A stretch of 64,000 bases of DNA from Lineus longissimus (lineage: Eukaryota; Nemertea; Pilidiophora; Heteronemertea; Lineidae), in assembly GCF_910592395.1 (NCBI RefSeq), contig NC_088319.1:7314001-7378000 (forward strand). The letters run 5' to 3'. Positions 53,590 to 64,000 of this stretch are shown piece after piece; position 1 is the first letter of the stretch, and every line of letters begins with the position of its first letter. A model generated the notes under the pieces. That model searched no databases. It was not told where the DNA came from and saw only the letters and a program-made list of their open reading frames with translations. A program made the position numbers and the translations under genes.

Positions 53590-55024
53590 ATGATAACCAT
53601 GCAACAAACCTCAGATCGATGTGGTGTCGTCATTATGGGTAAACGCCAGGTAACGACGATGCCGGGCCTCCAGTCTCGAGGGGGCCCAGCACCAGCTACT
53701 GGCACCTCTGTACCTCCCAATGTGACTGGGGGAGGGCAGAGTAAAGCTACTAGTCACAAGATGAAAATTATGCAATGGAATGGTGAAGCAGTACGACGTA
53801 AGAAAACCGAACTCCAACACTTCCTCAAGGCCCACGAAGTCGATGTATGCTGCATCCAAGAAACGCATCTCAACAGTGCACACCGGTTCTCTATCAGAGG
53901 ATATGAATCCTGCAGACAGGACAGAGAAAATCGCCCAAGGGGAGGGGTGCTTACACTTGTGAGAAACAACATCGCGTAAGCAGAAACCAGAAGATCAGGA
54001 ACAGGAGAAACCGAGTCACTGACTGTAAGTCTAATCCTACCAAAGGATAACTTTACAGTATGTAATCTTTACTCACCAACTGATAAAGCAATGCTGAACG
54101 ACATATCACCAGACTCAGAGGACTGGATCACTGTCGGAGACTTCAATAGCCACTCACCAAGTTGGGGATACAAGGACCTAGACTCAAAGGTTAAGGAGGT
54201 AGAACAGTGGGTAACAGACAACCAGTTGGTCCTCATAAACCAGCCAGACGATGAACCGACCTTCTACTCAAGAGCCTGGAGATCGACTAGCAGCCCTGAC
54301 CTAGCCATAGCGACAGACAAGATACAGAAAATCACCAAAAGGGAAGTCTGCGAGCAGTTAGGTGGCAGCGATCACAAACCTATCATCTTGACCATAGGCA
54401 AACAATCAAAGCCAGAAGACCAGTATCTGCTGCCCAGCTGGAACTACAAGAAGGCCAACTGGCCTCTCTTCAAAACACTGACCAACAGGACAACACAGTC
54501 TCTCATACTCTCAAAGTGAAACGTTGACAGAAATGCAGCTTTCTTTAACTCCACCATACTTGAAGCAGCAAAGCTTTCAATACCACGAGGGAGACGTAAG
54601 GACTACAAGCCAGATTGGAGTACTGCTCTGGATAACCTACACAAGCAATTGTGTGAAGCAAGAGAGATAATGGAGAATCACCCATCAGACCAAAATGTCG
54701 CCAAACATAACCAAGCTAAAGCACTTTTGAACCAGGAAAAGTTGCAGCAAATGCGCATTAGCTGGAGTGAGAAAACTGCTTCCCTAAACATGGAGAAAGA
54801 CTCACAAAAACTGTGGCAACTAACCAAAACTCTGAATTATGACAACTGGAAAAGAGCCAAAATCACTCTACAAACTGAGCGAGGCCTAGTGACTGGTAAA
54901 GCAGCTGCAAACGCCCTCGCTCACAGCTATCAACAGGAGAGTGAAACCAAAGTCACCAGGGAGAGAACAAAAGAGGTGAGAGAGAAAATGGAAGAAATCA
55001 AAGGAAAAAACAACCGCTTTAAAA
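53590..55024 (+). pseudogene. LINE APE-type endonuclease and pre-RT region
   Basis: A single frame carries the endonuclease motifs in order: MKIMQWNGEA, CCIQETHL (catalytic Glu), TVGDFNSHSPSWGY (catalytic Asp/Asn) and GGSDHKPIIL (Asp-His). This is the nicking enzyme of Jockey/CR1-like LINEs. The frame is interrupted by a TAA at 53977-53979 and a TGA at 54517-54519. After the endonuclease comes a helical linker (QQMRISWSEKTASL, SQKLWQLTKTLN) that normally leads into the RT, but the element ends there. The start may be 53590 or the ATG at 53761. Confidence 0.75.
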
Positions 55025-55170
55025 GTTTATAAAAGATCATTCTTTGATTAATTTTGATTAATTTATTGTACCATAAATATGTTTTTCCCGAGCCACGTGC
55101 TTGCAGGCACCGCCTCCTTTGCCTTAGTGAGCCAATCATATAACATCTTATATTGTAGCATGTGATGTCT

Positions 55171-56059
55171 CCGCATCCTCAGTGTCACCTCGTTCCTCTC
55201 TATGTTTCACAGCTGTTTCAGCTAAAATTAAAATGCAAGTTTTATCAGAAGCCACCAGATGGCACTCTACAGGCAGGTGCGACACCAAAGTGTTTATTGC
55301 TATCCCAATAAACATCCCAGTTCCTCACCCCAGACGGCTTTCGGAAGGTGCGAGGATTACATAATAGGCCTGAATTCACCCATGTTTGCCCTCAGTTTTG
55401 CTGTAGTAATTAGGATTATATGTATTGATTAGGATCAACTTGGCGTGAACCAAGTTTTGTGTATTATATTGCGGCTGCCATCTTGAATAGTAGGCCTGGG
55501 CCAGCATTGCAAAGTTAGCTAAATGATGACTTTGATGGCACTTTTCTGTGCAAACATTGATGATTGTTTACACTCCCTTTATGGTTCATGAAATGCCCTA
55601 GATCTTCACAAAATGACAATTATATCCACGGTTTCTAACTCAGCTATGTATTTTTATGATAAAATGGACTTTTCCCGGAAAAAAGATTAATTCACTGGGT
55701 CGTCCGTTTTACTGATTGCCTATGTTCCTCGATTTATTATTCTCTCATCAGTGATGGTATCAGTATACTGTTATAAATCTGATGAAATTCTTTAGCAAAT
55801 GAAGATTAAACCTGATAGATGTGTGGGGGTTAAACATGATGACTGGATGTACCTTGTGTTCAAAATCACAACTAAACCTGCCTTCATCCTACTACACTAT
55901 GCTTGCTGAAGACTATGTCAGTATGATGTAAACTGTAGACATATGCACAATCTGCCTTCTTACTACACTGAGGATCAGATAATCAGTAGGGAAGTTGTGA
56001 TGCAGACTGTACTTAAGACCAAATTAGTATAGAAGTTATGATGCAAACTGAAGACGTGT
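55171..56059. other. Interval without recognised gene
   Basis: This is unique-looking AT-rich DNA between the repeat array and the satellite. It has no convincing ORF or terminal repeats. Confidence 0.4.
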
Positions 56060-57135
56060 CCCTGAAGACTGGATAGGGACATCTCATAACCAATATCGTT
56101 GACGAGGGATGTGACCGTCTCGATCGGTGTCCCTGAATGAAGACGGGACTAGGGACATCTCATAACCAATATCATTGACGAGGGATGTGACCGTCTCGAT
56201 CGGTGTCCTTGAATGAAGACGGGACTAGGGACATCTCATAACCAATATCATTGAAGAGGGATGTGACTGCACGATCGGTGTCACTGAATGAAGACGGGAC
56301 GAGGGACATCTCATAACCAATATCATTGACGAGGGATGTGACTGCTCGATCGGTGTCACTGAATGAAGACGGGACTAGGGACATCTCATAGCCAATATCA
56401 TTGACGAGGGATGTGACCGTCTCGATCGGTGTCCCTGAATGAAGACGGGACTAGGGACATCTCATAACCAATTTCATTGACGAGGGATGTGACCGTCTCG
56501 ATCGGTGTCCCTGAATGAAGACGGGACTAGGGACATCTCATAGCCAATATCTTTGACAAGGGGTGTGACCTTCTCGATCGGTGTCCCTGATTGAAGACGG
56601 GACGAGGGACATCTCTTAGCCAATCTCATTGACGCGGACGAGGGATGTGACCGTCTCGATCGGTGTCCCCGAATGAAGACGGGACTAGGGACATCTCATA
56701 GCCAATATCATTGACGAGGGATGTGACCGTCTCGATCGGTGTCCCTGAATGAAGACGGGACTAGGGACATCTCATAGCCAATATCATTGACGAGGGATGT
56801 GACCGTCTCGATCGGTGTCCCTGAATGAAGAACGGACTAGGGACATCTCATAACCAATATCATTGACGAGGGATGTGACCGTCTCGATCGGTGTCCCTGA
56901 ATGAAGACGGAACTAGGGACATCTCACAACCAATATCATTGACGAGGGATGTGACCGTCTCACCCAGCTTGGTTATGTAGTGTCCCTGTACCAAGATGGG
57001 ACTAGTAGTAGTATAGGACATAATTGTCATAACATCATGGACAAGTGATTTGACCGTCTCATCTGGCTTGGTGTCCCTCATATAAGCTGTCCTGTTGAAG
57101 CAAGATGGGACAAGTGGTTCTGGACCCCTCAGCAG
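56060..57135 (+). repeat. 75/76-bp satellite, about 12 copies plus diverged tail
   Basis: The unit contains GACGGGACTAGGGACATCTC, then ATATCATTGACGAGGG, then CCGTCTCGATCGGTGTCC. Most copies are 76 bp and a few are 75 bp or longer (near 56630). Where the period is 75 bp, the minus strand reads as 25-residue repeats. Copies after about 56960 are diverged. Confidence 0.9.
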
Positions 57136-57337
57136 GTCTCTTGTGTAGAGTGCCAATGCTTGACAAGTACATGTACTAGTATTCCATATGTTGCATGGCA
57201 GTACACAAAAATTAAAAAGTCAAGATTTCAATTGAATGCTAATACTCACATATATTTATAATACTATAGCCCTTGAAATACAATCATACAAGTTCACAAG
57301 TCCACCAATGCTGTTCTAATACATATAAAGGTTCAAC

Positions 57338-59045
57338 ACGGACGGAACTAAAGCAGGCCATTTTACAGAAATGCAGCGAAGTGCAACATTTGAAGCAAAA
57401 AAAACAGGTTTACTATCCGCCCCATGGAAGACAGAACGTGTAATTTTGACCCTGTATTGACAACTTGCCAGTATCAGAAACAGCCATCAGTGCCTTGCCA
57501 AACAACCGATCTGTACATGTTTCTTAATCTTACTATCGGTACACTACAACTACAGTCCAAGTCACAAATGTCAATCTCATCCTTTTCGTGCCGCGTCAGG
57601 TACGCACGACATGCGGCCGAGTTTTGTGCCAAATGACGCACCAGCGATGTCACAGTGACACACTCCCTTTCTGTTTAACGTATTGTACATACGACCTTTG
57701 CGCGCGAACTTAAGCGCATCATTCATGAAACAGTGACATGCCAATGATTTTAGGCATGACATTTGTAACTTGGAGTGTATCAATCGCACATTTCTTTGAA
57801 CTTTGGAACGCTTGACGACTGAATTTTGGTAATTAGAGGAGGGACGCAGACAGAACTATGCAGGTAATTACAGAAATAGAGCAAAGTGCCACATTTGGAG
57901 CAAAAAAACAGACCTTTACTGTCCGCCCCATGGAAGACAGAACCTGTAATTTTTACCCTGCATTGACAACTTGCCAGTTATTAAGTATACCACCGGCCAT
58001 AGCTGGTACATTTTTACAGTGTATAGTCACAGATTAAGATGAGACAAAAATAATTGTCAACAAACTGCCAAATTTGGAGCCAAAAAACAAGTTTACTGTC
58101 CGCCCGCATGGTAGACAGAACCTGTAATTTTGACCCTTTATTCATTGACGACTTTCTAGTATCAGAAACAACCATCAGTGCCTTGCAAAAAAAATGACCT
58201 GTACACGTTTCTTAATCTTATACTATCGGTACACTAGAACTACAGTCCAAGTCACAAATGTCATCCCTCTCGCGCCGCGTCTGGTACGCACAAAATTCGG
58301 GTGAGTTTTGCGACCGTCGCGCTTTGTAGCGCATCATGATTGATGCAACAGTGACGTGCCAATGAATGACGCGATTTTAGGCATGGCATTTGTGACTTGG
58401 ACTGTATCAATCGCATATTGTTTTTCAAACTTTGGAACTCTTTACAACTGAATTTTGGTTCTAGAGGAAGGACACAGACAGAACTAAGCAGGTTATTACA
58501 GAACTAGAAATGGAGGAAAGTGCCAAATTTGGAGCAAAAAACAGGTTTACTGTCCGCCCCATGGAAGACAGAACCTGTAATTTTTACCCTATTATATTGA
58601 CAACTTTCTAGTATTGGAAACAACCTTCAGTGACTTGCAAAAAAACAACCTGTACATGTTTTTTTAATCTTATACTATCGGTACACTAGAACTACAGTCC
58701 AAGTCACAAATGTCATCCCTCTCGCGCCGCGTCAGGTACGCACAAAATTCGGGCATGTTTTGCGATCTTTGCGCTTTGTAGCGCATCATTAATGCAACAG
58801 TGACGTGCCAATGACGCGATTTTAGGCATGATATTTGTGACTTGGACTGTATCAATCGCATATTGTTTTTTGAACTTTGGAACTCTTGACAACTGAATTT
58901 TGGTTCTAGAGGAGGGACACAGACAGAACTAAGCAGGTTATTACAGAAATGGAGGAAAGTGCCAAATTTGGAGCAAAAAACAGGTTTACTGTCTGCCCCA
59001 TGGAAGACAGAACCCGTAATTTTGACTATGCATTGACATGTAGAA
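57338..59045 (+). repeat. Long tandem repeat, units of about 400-600 bp
   Basis: The phrase GTTTACTGTCCGCCCCATGG or a close variant recurs near 57402, 57917, 58089, 58546 and 58980. GTCACAAATGTCA recurs near 57561, 58250 and 58702. Copies differ by internal deletions. Units also share TCTCGCGCCGCGTC and ATGACGCGATTTTAGGCATG. No coding function is evident. Confidence 0.8.
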
Positions 59046-59160
59046 CTAGAAACCATGACATAAGCTCACTCAATGTGTTCTGAATCTGAGCTAGTAAAGT
59101 ATAGAGAAAAACATCCATGCGTATGGGAACTATCAACAGAAACCAACATGAAGAAAACAA

Positions 59161-60228
59161 TCACTGACTGAACAAATGCTTGAAACAGCTCTGACACATC
59201 CTTTCATTATTTTGAGCAGGACATTTTTTCAGCTGACCAGGACATTCTTTGCCACTTTCTAAGACCTTCTTGCACACTCGTTCACTCTTCTTCATATTGT
59301 CTGGATTGGCAGTAATACGCAGAGCATGATTGGAATACAACAATTTCATCTGAAGTTCTGAATCCCTCACACAGGCATAGGTTCTCTTGTCAAGATTGAC
59401 AAGCTTGTGGATACTTTCAGCGCCCTGCTCACCCATCAAACCAACTGTTTTCCACTTGAACGCAAAGTCAGGAATGTGATATGTGAGCAAGTGAAATTTC
59501 ACCGTGATGGAACATGATGGAAAGTTGACTGGAAACCAGGAACCATAACTCCAGCATTCAATGGACAGAGTTCTAATTTCCTCTTCAGTGAGGAAGCGAG
59601 AGATGGAAATCAGCCGATAAATTCTGGCCATACGATTGAACAATTCCAAATACCTGTCATGAATCTCAGGGAAACCATGCCTCAAAAGGACACCGACCAA
59701 GCCGTGAGGTCTTTCAATGATTTTCCGACAATGGTTACCAATGAACGCGTTGCTATGGTACGCTTGTTTGTAAACAAGTAACTCTTTTTCAAGCACATTG
59801 TTTAGTTGAAGTTCCAGGGGACCTTGATGCTTCTTCACATCTACAAAAACCGCATCTAACCTCGAATGCAGACTTGCATGTTTTTTCTCTACCCTTTGTA
59901 GCTCTGCCTTGGATATTTTTAGTGACTCCTTGTGTACATCAACTAATTTGTCCTTTGTACGCACACCTTGACACAGATAACACTTGTACTCCTCATCACC
60001 GACATTTGAATCCGCATCCTTCCCTTTGACATGTTTGAGACCGGCACATTTCGAATGAACATGCCGATGACAGAAGTCACACTGAACCCAGAAACCCTCA
60101 GGCTCATCTTCATCTGACAGTGGAACTGTTGTTAGGCTCTGCCTTGGGGGGACTTCAATGACTTCAACAATTATTCTAAGTTTCTGCTCTTTATTTCTCC
60201 CATAGATCTTATAGTACAGCCTCTGTTC
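59161..60228 (-). CDS. Transposase-like protein with PHD-finger half and GEQGAESIH motif
   Basis: The exon is open from after a TGA at 60229-60231 to the stop at 59161. Near its start it has CDFCHRHVHSKC and later YKCYLC, the second half of a PHD finger, which normally reads histone tails; the first Cys pair must lie in an upstream exon or be lost. A coiled-coil segment (SKAELQRVEKKHASLHSRL) follows, then the C-terminal block with KFHLLTYHIPDFAF and VGLMGEQGAESIHKLVN, and a Cys-rich tail. The H..  H..  GEQGAESIH pattern is common in repetitive animal proteins thought to derive from DNA transposons. The element ends were not found. The start Met is unknown. Confidence 0.55.
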   Translation of the reverse strand, partial: EQRLYYKIYGRNKEQKLRIIVEVIEVPPRQSLTTVPLSDEDEPEGFWVQCDFCHRHVHSKCAGLKHVKGKDADSNVGDEEYKCYLCQGVRTKDKLVDVHKESLKISKAELQRVEKKHASLHSRLDAVFVDVKKHQGPLELQLNNVLEKELLVYKQAYHSNAFIGNHCRKIIERPHGLVGVLLRHGFPEIHDRYLELFNRMARIYRLISISRFLTEEEIRTLSIECWSYGSWFPVNFPSCSITVKFHLLTYHIPDFAFKWKTVGLMGEQGAESIHKLVNLDKRTYACVRDSELQMKLLYSNHALRITANPDNMKKSERVCKKVLESGKECPGQLKKCPAQNNERMCQSCFKHLFSQ

Positions 60229-60231
60229 TCA

Positions 60232-61333
60232 CTTGCTGGGTTCTCTCTGAGGGAACGGATCTCCCAATTTTTATACACTTCATATGTTTGTTACATGTTA
60301 CTAAGGCGATGGTGACATTTACCACCTGATACGAGTGACGAAGCGGTCCCATGATACGGGGATAGCTTGGTGTATACTGCCCCCCCAAGAGAGACTGCAG
60401 TATCTACATTTTTCTCGAACTGAGAAAATCAAGTGTAAAGTTTTCTTGCTTGCCCTGTGAAGCATATGAGTGAATTGAAAGGTTTATGGGATGATTAGAT
60501 ACTATATTGGTGTATACATTTTAGGAGTTAGAAATGGTATGAAATAGTTTATCTACAAAGAATGTAATGTAGATACTGCAGTTTTACTTGGGTATTTATA
60601 TGGAAATGGCAACATGGAGACCGCAGTATCTGTGGCAAAACAGCTTCCATTGGGACAAATATCTACAGCAACCTAGAAAAACAACAACTAGAGATATGAA
60701 TGTATCAAAATGTATTAAAAACAATAAAAACAATAAAAACAATTAAAACTCATTTAAAAATTTTGCTAACTGGCACAAAAAAAACTGCCATAAACACTAA
60801 TGTTTCGACCCAAACGCTTTACAGAAATCCATCAAAGGACTTAACAAGTCCACATCCACGTCATTGTAGAAAGATGGGCTATAAGCCACATATAATGTGC
60901 ACTTCGATATCAGGTTCTTCACCTCACAAATGCTTTTTTATGTTGCTTTATGTTTCCTGTTCGTGTCTCTTAACTACAAGATCTGGTAGCAAGTACTCTG
61001 CCACAAAGACAATCTCAAATGTTAGCATAGGGGAGGAATGTTTAGTTTCCTTAAAAAGCTACACGTAAGACATTTGAGTTTTGCTTCCGACATGTAGCTC
61101 GAAATCAACTACAGCTTTCATGTTTTTCTTAGGGGAGATGACTAATGAATGAGCGATATTCCACAGGCACACACACGCAGATTCAATAATTAGTCCAAGA
61201 CATCAAGTTCTGCATTGTTGTCTTCCATAAGGTTGTTCCAGAACAACCTTCTAGAAGCTGGCATCATGGGACAAAGCTTTGACATGATATCAGCTTTTTT
61301 GACAGCAGGGATACCCCTCCCACGTTCACGTAG
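60232..61333. other. Interval without recognised gene
   Basis: AT-rich DNA holds a recurring GCAGTATCT(ACATT) word near 60395, 60570 and 60622. A poly-A-like AAAACAATAAAAACAAT tract lies near 60710-60745. Short ORFs lack motifs. Confidence 0.4.
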
Positions 61334-63239
61334 CTATTGTGGTACCTCAAGATCAAATCTATTCTTCAAGAAGTCGACCTCAGTGAAATCTACGTCGTTG
61401 TGTTCCTTTTTGTAAAAGAAACTTGTAGAACCTCTGCGAAATTGAATAACACTGATGGCGGCAAGCAGGACTTGTGCTCTCTTGAGTTTGGGCTGCGACT
61501 GGCCACCTTTGTAGGCACGGACCTTTTCATTCTCAAGAACAATTACGTCTGCACTCCCTGAATTTGAACTTGCAATGACGTCAACGAATTCTTGGAAATC
61601 GTACACATTTCCCCCTTTCCGGCATTTCATTTCAGATTCAACGACACCTTTCCACTGTTTCATTTCGAGTTCAACGCCATGATGGAAAGAGTCTGCTGAC
61701 ATAAACGTATGCCCTGGCTCAAAGAATTTGAGGGTGACTTCTTCAAAACTGACCCTGTTGCTGTTGACTAGTGCCACAAGTTGCGTGATGATGCACCAAT
61801 TTTTGTTCTGGGCTGAACAATTGTCAAGCCACAAGATGACATGCTTTTTGTCACGGACTTTTTCCAATGCAGTCAGAAAGGCAGATGTTATCTCTTCGGC
61901 TTTCCTGCCAGCGACCCCTTCATGCCACACTATAGAAATGGTTTTCTGTTTGGGCTTTCCTTTCATCCTTTTGCCAAGCGTGGCAAATGTCTCATGGAAG
62001 GCAATGATCCTGCGCGTGAAGATTGCCGTTTTATTACCCGGCATTCTCGGGAGCATAATCACTTTCTGAAGATCGGCACTTTTGACCACGCAATCATCAG
62101 GCCAATCTTTGTTGCTGTCCTCTTGGTATTTCTCACGACCTATGTTTGCTCTTGTTTTGTGTTTAGTCCAGTTTTCGCATTCAGGGCAGTTGTCATGAAT
62201 GACACCTTCCTTGTCCACAGCGCCACTGGTATTAGCATGCAAATTGTGTTTTGTACAGGTTTCGCACTCTTCTTCACCTAATTTTGCGAAGCTTATGTTC
62301 ATATCCCTTACAATTTTCCGATAGGTCTCTAATCCACACTTGAAATTGGGGTGTTTCTCTCGAAAGTCAGAGTGCATAAACTCCGATGTGATATCGCTAG
62401 GAAGATATTTCCTGTACGGGGCATGTTCTCGTCTGTAATGACTTGTAGACGGCTTAAATGACAATATGTGCTCCTTGATGGGATCCCTGTCGATCTTCTT
62501 GGTAGAAGGTTGTCGTCCTCGCATGTCAGGTGTACTCGTAAGATCTGCTGGAGCAGTGGTCTTCATAACTGTAGTTATCAAGCGATCATTCTTTGTGTTA
62601 TACCCAAGAGTGTTCAGGAAAAATGCTTTGCACACCTGCTGATCAACACCATCGGCATTTGTCAGTTTGTACAAGAATGTATTGTCACGTCTACTTTCAT
62701 GCTCTCCTTTAGATAGTCTCTGCTTAGGAATCCTCGAAACATGACGGAAGATCATCTGGCGTTTCCCATTGTAGCTTAAACTCTGTCAATCCTGCCAAAT
62801 CTTCGTTCTTTGGTTGTCATTTATCTTTTCTGAACACCCTCTTTTCCAAGATAATTTGCAGGATTGCCAGACTGGTGTTTGTGCTGGCTCAGTAGTCTTC
62901 GACTTCTTGTGTGGTGGCTCCTCGACTTCAGTATCGGGCGGTCCTGCTGGAAGGTCTTCATATGGGTCGTCTCGGTGGGTCTCGGCTGCGTCACCAAGAG
63001 TGTTCTCTGCCAGTATTTCGATGGATGGTTCATCTGTTGAGACATCGCCGGGAAGGACACCAGTAAGCAACTCCTGATCTATCTCAAGGTCGGCAGCTAA
63101 TTGTTCTACCTCTGTTGCTGTAGCCTCCACCGCTATCTCAACCGCTGGTTCTGGTACAACGTACTGCATGGCGTGAAAGATGGCTGCTGGTACGACTGCT
63201 TCAGGATTAATCTTGTTGGTTTGATCCTTGGAGTGGCAG
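61334..63239 (-). pseudogene. DDE-like transposase gene with in-frame UGA
   Basis: The C-terminal part has SHYRREHAPYRKYLPSDI, ISFAKLGEEECETC, two further Cys pairs, then VILWLDNCSAQNKNW and FFEPGHTFMSADSFHHGVE. The D-N-C block and the downstream Asp/His/Glu positions resemble a DDE nuclease core of a repetitive animal protein family. The upstream part (to 63239) is acidic with a basic patch (PPHKKSKT). Both parts share one frame, interrupted by a TGA at 62786-62788 where Trp would be a one-base change. A TTATTTTCAG acceptor ends at 63240, and the frame is also open to an ATG at 63400. The superfamily is not identified. Confidence 0.55.
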
Positions 63240-63801
63240 CTGAAAATAAGAGAGTTAAATTTATAATGAAAGGTCCATGTACTGGAGCACTTCGTTACCT
63301 TTGTTTCAAAAGAATTGCACAGGGAATCTGATATACCCATCATTGCTATTGCCCTCAGCCTCTGAATGTCCATAGGGTGGGCCTGCCGTGGGATGAACAA
63401 GGTCTATGAACGTGTCCTTTGGTAATTCCACATGCAATATGTGACCATCCCTGCTACAACACTGTCTACAGGGTAGTCACATTCCCCTTCAGTGCTTCAA
63501 TCATATTTACAGCCGCAGTCCATTGGCTAAAAGCCACCTCCTTCATCTAAAACATCATACCCGCCATCATAATCAGCAAGGTATTCAAGGGCGCCGTTCG
63601 ACAAAAACTTCTGCCTCTGAGGCATTTTTTCAAACACGTGTCATGTCCTGCTCCATCCTGCTGACCGCCAAAATAATAGTGTCATGTGTCTCTCCCTTCA
63701 GATTTTACATCGTACTGATGATATCCACATGCAGGGAGCATTTATACGCTGTGTGCTGCGTTGTGCGATCAAGAGATACATAATGAGAAAATTTTAACCT
63801 C

Positions 63802-63866
63802 ATGACGTGCGGTGCACGTCATCCGCACGGGACAGTGCATGTGTCATGACGTGCACTGCACGTCAT
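63802..63866. promoter_or_regulatory. Two CRE-like palindromes
   Basis: ATGACGTGC-GGT-GCACGTCAT (63802-63822) and ATGACGTGCA with its exact inverse around one base (63846-63866) lie 44 bp apart. Each contains TGACGT-type half sites, the core bound by CREB/ATF bZIP factors. They lie upstream of the minus-strand transposase-like gene. Confidence 0.55.
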
Positions 63867-63933
63867 CCGCAGCGAAAGGGTTAAATCATTAAAAGTGAAT
63901 GTGGCTGACAGGAACCATGAATTATACACTTAC

Positions 63934-64000
63934 CTGGGGTTGGTTGAAATTCCATTTTTTCTCCATCAGTGTGTTGCATTATTTCACCATCATTCTGATG
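63934..64000 (-). other. Possible exon end at window edge
   Basis: On the minus strand a good donor (CCCCAG|GTAAGT) follows an open stretch from the window edge. Its only open frame does not join in phase to the acceptor at 63240, so it could belong to another exon or gene. Confidence 0.25.

Larger units (their letters stand above)
53061..55024 (+). mobile_element. 3'-truncated LINE insertion with about 25-bp target duplication
   Basis: The 25-base stretch beginning GTTTATAAAAGATC occurs directly before (53036-53060) and after (55025-55049) this block. The inserted DNA has a 5' UTR with repeats, an endonuclease ORF and the start of the pre-RT region, then ends before any RT motif. LINE copies are usually 5'-truncated, so losing the 3' half is unusual. 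Confidence 0.7.

Noticed and set aside
56060-57135. CRISPR array
   Set aside because: Repeats are head-to-tail with no unique spacers, and the DNA is eukaryotic with introns and LTR elements.
63934-64000. First exon of the 61334-63239 gene
   Set aside because: The donor is good, but the only open frame does not join in phase to the acceptor at 63240.

Overview
The window is eukaryotic nuclear DNA, almost certainly from an animal. Coding blocks are split by GT-AG introns. Most of the length is transposable elements of animal type: Academ-like and PIF/Harbinger DNA transposons, several MITEs, Ty3/Gypsy and BEL/Pao LTR elements, a LINE and satellites. The TAGGCCTA-type words scattered through the non-coding DNA, and the protein families present, suggest a marine invertebrate, perhaps a deuterostome. 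That assignment is inference only. No housekeeping gene could be recognised.

Layout. 1-1.2 kb holds a decayed USP-type peptidase. 2.6-4.1 kb holds a compact unrecognised cassette with palindromes, a tRNA-like relic, a 47-residue zinc ribbon and a frameshifted gene; a retroelement RNase H fragment follows. 5,860-12,859 is a complete 7,000-bp DNA transposon with a 3-bp target duplication, long iterated inverted repeats and an intact 1,589-codon transposase that also carries a PIN/XPG-like nuclease domain (Academ-like). 13.2-17.3 kb holds a mariner-type MITE and a Harbinger element whose transposase has lost its catalytic middle. 17.7-21.9 kb is a nest of MITE-like elements. 23.0-33.7 kb holds two convergent multi-exon genes: a RecQ-like helicase (+) and a 10-exon, 1,206-residue DUF6589-like transposase gene (-). 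Together they may be a helicase-bearing Academ-type transposon.

34.5-41.4 kb is a decayed Gypsy element on the minus strand, split in gag by a Harbinger-type MITE. 41.6-55.2 kb is an array of about 0.92-kb repeats that carry a LINE ORF2 tail. A BEL/Pao element (43,121-49,903), a pogo-like MITE and a 3'-truncated LINE are inserted in it. 56.0-59.0 kb holds two satellites. 59.2-63.4 kb holds two more transposase-like minus-strand genes, one with a PHD-finger half and one with an in-frame UGA.

How the parts relate. The window reads as layers of insertion, and several events can be ordered: BEL into the array, a MITE into gag, and a MITE and a LINE into array copies. The most intact and interesting units are the 7.0-kb Academ-like element and the helicase plus DUF6589 pair, whose transposases share a recognisable core motif order. 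Exon joins and domain calls come from reading the sequence only; no database search was run.
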